Part shown: piece by piece, positions 60,548 through 64,000 of the stretch
How the letters are laid out: each line of letters starts with the position of its first letter
Numbering within the stretch: position 1 is the first letter of the stretch
Source of the DNA: Acidobacteriota bacterium
Lineage (GTDB): Bacteria; Acidobacteriota; Thermoanaerobaculia; Gp7-AA8
Reading direction: 5' to 3'
Assembly (NCBI GenBank): GCA_021325515.1
Contig: JAJPHC010000060.1
Location: forward strand, 62,001-126,000
DNA length: 64,000 nt
Notes under the pieces: generated by a model
Seen by the model: the letters and a program-made list of their open reading frames with translations, nothing else
Told to the model about the DNA's origin: nothing
The model's database searches: none
Position numbers and translations under genes: made by a program

Positions 60548-60610
60548 GGTAGCGCCTCCGGCGCTACCATCGGCTAATCTCAAGATGGTGGCACGCCTCC
60601 CGGCGTGCGT
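60548..60610. repeat. Right REP doublet flanking the RAYT
   Basis: Inner hairpin GGTAGCGCC-TCC-GGCGCTACC (60548-60568) and outer GCACGCC-TCCC-GGCGTGC (60591-60608), linked by a segment with GGCTAAT. The order mirrors the left copy. It ends one base before the stop of the CoA-binding gene. Confidence 0.9.
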
Positions 60611-61036
60611 TCATCGGCGTAGGTTCGACTCTTCCACCATCAGACAGCGGTCCTGCACGACTTTGATCCCTGCATCTGCGAGCTTTCTTGCTGCTTCGTC
60701 GTTGCGGATTCCGAGCTGGAACCAGACGCTCTTCGGTTTTGCGGCCAGGATGTCGTCGATGTGCGGCGGGATGTCGCTCGAGCGGCGGAAGACGTTCACC
60801 ATGTCGATGGGGCGACCGATGTCGGCCAGCTTGCGGAAGACCGGCTTGCCGAGAATCTCCTTTACTTCCGGGTAGTACACCGGCACGGGGATCACGTCAT
60901 ATCCCGCCTCGTGCATATGCGCGGGGACGTAGAACGCGGCCTGATCGGAGTGCGACTCCGGCTTGATGCCGAGGACTGCGATCGTCCGAGTTTCGCGAAT
61001 GACGTCGAGGATTTCGTTGGGGTCGGTGATGATCAT
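60611..61036 (-). CDS. CoA-binding protein (YccU-like)
   Basis: The 141-residue protein has the single Rossmann-like CoA-binding fold: TIAVLGIKPESHSDQAA, YPEVKEILGKPVFRKLADI and WFQLGIRNDEAARKLADAGI, ending CLMVEE. Function in the cell unknown. The chosen ATG gives MIITDPNEI; a five-residue longer start is possible. Confidence 0.88.
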   Translation of the reverse strand: MIITDPNEILDVIRETRTIAVLGIKPESHSDQAAFYVPAHMHEAGYDVIPVPVYYPEVKEILGKPVFRKLADIGRPIDMVNVFRRSSDIPPHIDDILAAKPKSVWFQLGIRNDEAARKLADAGIKVVQDRCLMVEESNLRR

Positions 61037-61047
61037 GACCGCGCATT

Positions 61048-62412
61048 TCAACGCAGAGCGTCGAAATACGCAACGAGCTTCGGCGAGAACACCGTCTTGT
61101 CGAGCCTGAGGTCATGCCTGAGCTTGAGCGCCGCGCGGAAATCGTCGCTGGCGGACGCGAGCAGAGCGTCGGGCTTCTTCGACAGCATGCCGCGCGTGTA
61201 GCGCGCGCAGCCGCGCAAGGCGTAGGCCTGCGCATCGGGCTTCGAGCCGAGCACCTTCGTCAGCAGCGATTCCGCCGTCTCCAGATCGCCGGTGGCATAC
61301 GCGCGAAACGCGAGCTCCAGGTCGGCGCGCGCATCGCGAGGTGGTGCAGCGGCTTGTTGGGCCGCCGGCTTCGCCGCCAGCTCCTTCCGAGCCTTCTCCA
61401 ACTGCGCTGCGAGCTCGCGATCCTTGATCGCAACCTGATCGGCGACGCGGCGGATCTCATCGTCCTTCGGCTTGTCGGCCAGACGATGATCGAGCTGATA
61501 CGTCTCCTGCAGTGCGTTATGCAGATACGACTGCAGTGCTGCGCTTCCAGAGATGCTGTTCGCCTCCAACAGGTGCCGGCGATACATCTGCAGCGACACG
61601 CGCGCGCCCACCAGCGCTTCACTTTCGACGACGATCGGCACGGGTGCCGGTGCAGGCGCCGGCGCGGCCGTCTGCGTGGCCACCGGCGCGGGAGGCGGAA
61701 GCGGCACCTTTTTCTCGGCGACGGTCGCCGTCACCGGTTGCGGCTTCGGCACCGTCACCGAAGGCTTCGCGCTTTTCGCCTTCTTCGCTTCGTCGGCGGC
61801 GGAGATGAACATCTCGCGCGCCTGCGCCGCGGTCTCCGAGGCGCGCTTGTACGCGCCGATGTTCGTCCCCGCGTGGTTGAACTGGTCGAGCGCCTCCTGC
61901 AGTTTCTGCTTCGCGCCCCGATAGCTCTCGCTGCGGTCGCCCCCTGCGGCCACGGCTTCCATCTGTCCCGACAGCGCGTGGCTGATCGCGGCATCCGCCG
62001 CTTTCCTGCTGTCGGCCGCCAGCGCTTCGGCGTCGCGCTTTTTCTGCGCCTGGGCACGCGCGACCCACTCGCGCAATTGCGCGTAGTACTGCGTCGACTG
62101 TACGACGCCCTGTTCCTCCGACATCTTGAACTCGCGCAGCGAGCCGTCGATGTCGCCGAGGTTGTAGCGGGCGATGCCGAGCCAGAAATGCGGAACGTAG
62201 GTGATGATCTCGTTCTTCGCCCGCGCCGCACCGTTCTCGTTCGGCATCTCACTAACCGCGCGTTGCAGCTCATCGACACCGGTCTGATAGTTGTGCGCAC
62301 GGACGGCAGCGACGCCGCGGTTGTAGGCATCCCACCATTTGTCGCTCGCCGCGAACAGCGAAACGACAGACAGGAGACAGCAGAGCGCAGGGATCAGCCG
62401 GCGCCGGATCAT
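61048..62412 (-). CDS. Secreted helical/TPR-like protein partnered with a kinase
   Basis: This 454-residue protein has a signal-like N-terminus (MIRRRLIPALCCLLSVVSLF). TPR-like helices (~25-95), a charged coiled region, a Pro/Ala-rich linker (~205-245) and a C-terminal helical domain follow. Its ATG overlaps the kinase stop (ATGA), so it is translated with it. It could be a scaffold or substrate of the kinase; that is inference. The signal codons show weak 7-bp periodicity. Confidence 0.8.
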   Translation of the reverse strand: MIRRRLIPALCCLLSVVSLFAASDKWWDAYNRGVAAVRAHNYQTGVDELQRAVSEMPNENGAARAKNEIITYVPHFWLGIARYNLGDIDGSLREFKMSEEQGVVQSTQYYAQLREWVARAQAQKKRDAEALAADSRKAADAAISHALSGQMEAVAAGGDRSESYRGAKQKLQEALDQFNHAGTNIGAYKRASETAAQAREMFISAADEAKKAKSAKPSVTVPKPQPVTATVAEKKVPLPPPAPVATQTAAPAPAPAPVPIVVESEALVGARVSLQMYRRHLLEANSISGSAALQSYLHNALQETYQLDHRLADKPKDDEIRRVADQVAIKDRELAAQLEKARKELAAKPAAQQAAAPPRDARADLELAFRAYATGDLETAESLLTKVLGSKPDAQAYALRGCARYTRGMLSKKPDALLASASDDFRAALKLRHDLRLDKTVFSPKLVAYFDALR

Positions 62413-63947
62413 TCGCGCACTCCGAACCGGGGAAGAGGCGCCTGCGAGGGATCGGCGAAGTGAACGTCGAGCGTTCGCTCCTCCCCTTCCTTCACCTCGA
62501 CCAGCTGCTTGATCGGGTCCTTGAATTGCGGATTCGAAAACGTCACCTCGTAGCGGCCCGGCGTGACGCTGATCGCATCGGGCGTCAGCAACTCCGGCTT
62601 GCCTGCGATCGAGACGTCCTGGCCGCTGTCGAGATTGCGGATGTGGGTCACGGCCGCCCATGGAAACGCATTCATGGCCAGATGCGCGGCCGCGACCGGC
62701 TTCGCCGCTTTCGCCGTGCGGGGCGGAACCTCGTCGTGCCTGCGGAATGTGAACAGGAGTCCGACGACGAGCGCGATCGCCGCAGCCAGACCGATGAGCC
62801 ATCCTTTTCTGCGCGGCGCAGCAGCCTCGATCGTCGGCGACGCCACGCGATCCAGCACGACATCTCCCGGCTCGCGCGTGGTGATGACGGTCGCGACATC
62901 GGCCTGCCTCGGCGTCTCCCGCACGACGCGCGTCGCCTCCTCCGTCGCTTCTGCCGCCACCGGCAGTTGCACCGGCGCGCCGGCGCGATCGTCGAGCGAC
63001 GGCAGCACTTCTTCGAGCGCGTGCGCGAAGTCGCGCGCCGTCGGGTAGCGGTTCTTCCGGTCTTTCTCAAGCGACTTGAAGAGAATCCTCTCCAACTCCG
63101 GCGACGCCGTCACGTTGGGATTCACTTCGCGCAGCCCCTTCGGACGCTCCGACGCGTGGAGCATCACGTAGGCGTGCGGCGTGTCCGCCTGAAACGGCGG
63201 CACACCGGTGAGCATCTCGTACAGCACGATGCCGAACGAGTAGAGATCGGCGCGGCCATCGATCCGCTCTCCGTCCGGCATCATGCCGAGATGCTCAGGA
63301 GAGCAGTACTTCCACTTACCGACGAACATGCCGGTCTGCGTCTTCGCTTCTTCCCCGCCGCCGGACTGCTTGGCAATGCCGAGGTCGATGATCTTCACAT
63401 GCTCGACGCCTTCGTCGTCGCGAGTGATCATCAGGTTCTCGGGACTGATGTCGCGATGCACGATGCCGGCGCGATGAATCGCGTCGAGGCCCATCAGCGC
63501 CTGAATCGCCAGAGTCGCGGCATAGCGCGGCGAGAGCGGGCCGCGGCTGTCGATCAACTCGTGCAGATTCGTTCCCTCGATGTACTCCCAGACCATGTAC
63601 CAGGAGCCGTCGTCGATCGTGGAGAAATCGAAGAGCGTCGCGACGTTCGGATGGTGAATCCGCGTCGCCAGACGCGCTTCGCGCAGAAAGCGTTCGTTCG
63701 CACCGGGATCGGCCGCGACGTTGGGCCGCATCAGCTTGATCACCCGCAGCGCATTCAGATGAATGTGCAGCGCCTTGAAGACTTCCCCCATCCCGCCGAT
63801 GCCGAGGCGCGAGAGAATCTGGTACTTGCCGTCGACGGGCACTTCGAAGTGCCGGCGCAGAAAGTCGGTGATCGCTTCACCGCAGTACGGGCATGCTTTG
63901 AATTCGGGGTCGATCGCCGACCTGCAGTGGATGCAGAAGAAGGGCAT
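62409..63947 (-). CDS. Zinc-ribbon Ser/Thr protein kinase with PEGA-like C-terminus
   Basis: The 512-residue protein has an N-terminal zinc ribbon (C5, C8, C19, C22). The kinase domain has its glycine loop at 49-54, K71, HRDISPENL (D166) and DLG at 188-190 in place of DFG. A linker, one membrane helix (381-401) and a C-terminal PEGA-like domain (ITVTPGRYEVTFSNPQFKD type) follow. It should be active. The 4-bp overlap with the downstream TPR-like gene marks an operon. Confidence 0.9.
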   Translation of the reverse strand: MPFFCIHCRSAIDPEFKACPYCGEAITDFLRRHFEVPVDGKYQILSRLGIGGMGEVFKALHIHLNALRVIKLMRPNVAADPGANERFLREARLATRIHHPNVATLFDFSTIDDGSWYMVWEYIEGTNLHELIDSRGPLSPRYAATLAIQALMGLDAIHRAGIVHRDISPENLMITRDDEGVEHVKIIDLGIAKQSGGGEEAKTQTGMFVGKWKYCSPEHLGMMPDGERIDGRADLYSFGIVLYEMLTGVPPFQADTPHAYVMLHASERPKGLREVNPNVTASPELERILFKSLEKDRKNRYPTARDFAHALEEVLPSLDDRAGAPVQLPVAAEATEEATRVVRETPRQADVATVITTREPGDVVLDRVASPTIEAAAPRRKGWLIGLAAAIALVVGLLFTFRRHDEVPPRTAKAAKPVAAAHLAMNAFPWAAVTHIRNLDSGQDVSIAGKPELLTPDAISVTPGRYEVTFSNPQFKDPIKQLVEVKEGEERTLDVHFADPSQAPLPRFGVRE

Positions 63948-63973
63948 AGTCTGAGGATTCCGGTATTCAAGCG

Positions 63974-63979
63974 ATTATA
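63974..63979 (-). promoter_or_regulatory. Consensus -10 box upstream of the kinase
   Basis: On the minus strand this is TATAAT, 26 bases before the kinase ATG. The -35 position would be at or beyond the window edge, so the promoter is only half visible. An ATGAAGGAG at 63991-63999 on the plus strand may begin a divergent gene. Confidence 0.5.
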
Positions 63980-64000
63980 AGCTGCGCATCATGAAGGAGA

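Noticed and set aside
1-64000. tRNA, rRNA or riboswitch genes
   Set aside because: I found no recognisable rRNA segment, tRNA cloverleaf or riboswitch core in the gaps by eye; a covariance-model scan would be decisive.

Overview
The window is about 64 kb of GC-rich, densely coded bacterial chromosome without plasmid, phage, CRISPR, rRNA or tRNA hallmarks that I could see. The gene set fits a Gram-negative organism: a TonB-dependent receptor, lipoproteins, a periplasmic 5'-nucleotidase and many Sec signal peptides. A kinase–beta-propeller protein, an M28 peptidase, a large PIG-L deacetylase, DUF2911, DUF885 and TPR proteins together suggest Acidobacteriota or a relative. That placement is inference from gene families, not from a marker gene.

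Layout. 1-4.7 kb: an incomplete unknown gene, a nuclease–XPD-type helicase fusion, a lipoprotein, an OsmC-type peroxidase and a response regulator. 4.7-10 kb: asparagine synthetase and a membrane glycosyltransferase (leftward), then an M28 peptidase. 10-18 kb: Ser/Thr kinase, TauE permease, small zinc-finger membrane protein, an amino-acid ABC importer (ATPase plus a receptor–permease fusion), an inositol-phosphatase-like enzyme, a Nudix protein and a YetF-like protein. 18-28.4 kb: HrpB helicase, a MarR–YceI operon, a BaiN/HI0933-like flavoprotein, a PIG-L protein, a 29-residue membrane peptide coupled to an SSS symporter, and DUF2911. 28.7-39.7 kb: zinc-ribbon protein, UshA-like nucleotidase, DUF2784, DEAD-box helicase, diguanylate cyclase, TonB receptor, YheT hydrolase and a fused E1 alpha/beta dehydrogenase. 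39.9-53 kb: a 1502-residue plant-type LRR protein, aldo/keto reductase, TPR protein, HIT protein, TetR regulator with a FadR-like operator, PAP2 phosphatase and a giant CPBP membrane protease. 53-64 kb: a 1220-residue flavin/Fe-S oxidoreductase fusion, an EXORDIUM/PHI-1-like secreted protein, DUF885, a REP-associated transposase (RAYT), a CoA-binding protein, and a TPR–kinase pair.

The most striking content is non-coding. Between genes, and repeatedly across gene ends, there are hairpins whose arms are short-period tandem repeats. There are 7-bp families (CACTCRT; TTTTCAA; CCTGCTG), an 8-bp family (CGCGGGCT) and a 9-bp family (GGGACGGAT). They supply stop codons, C-terminal tails, and even signal-peptide codons to adjacent genes. 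The 9-bp family runs in frame into three genes, giving Gly-Thr-Asp or Met-Gly-Arg/Pro tails. A second layer is REP-like: a RAYT gene bracketed by inverted copies of a ~65-bp two-hairpin unit, other GTAG-headed palindromes, and two REP-like elements in frame inside large enzyme genes.

The most plausible candidates for an undescribed system are this periodic-arm hairpin repertoire and the RAYT/REP set. The proteins are mostly recognisable families, several in unusual fusions.
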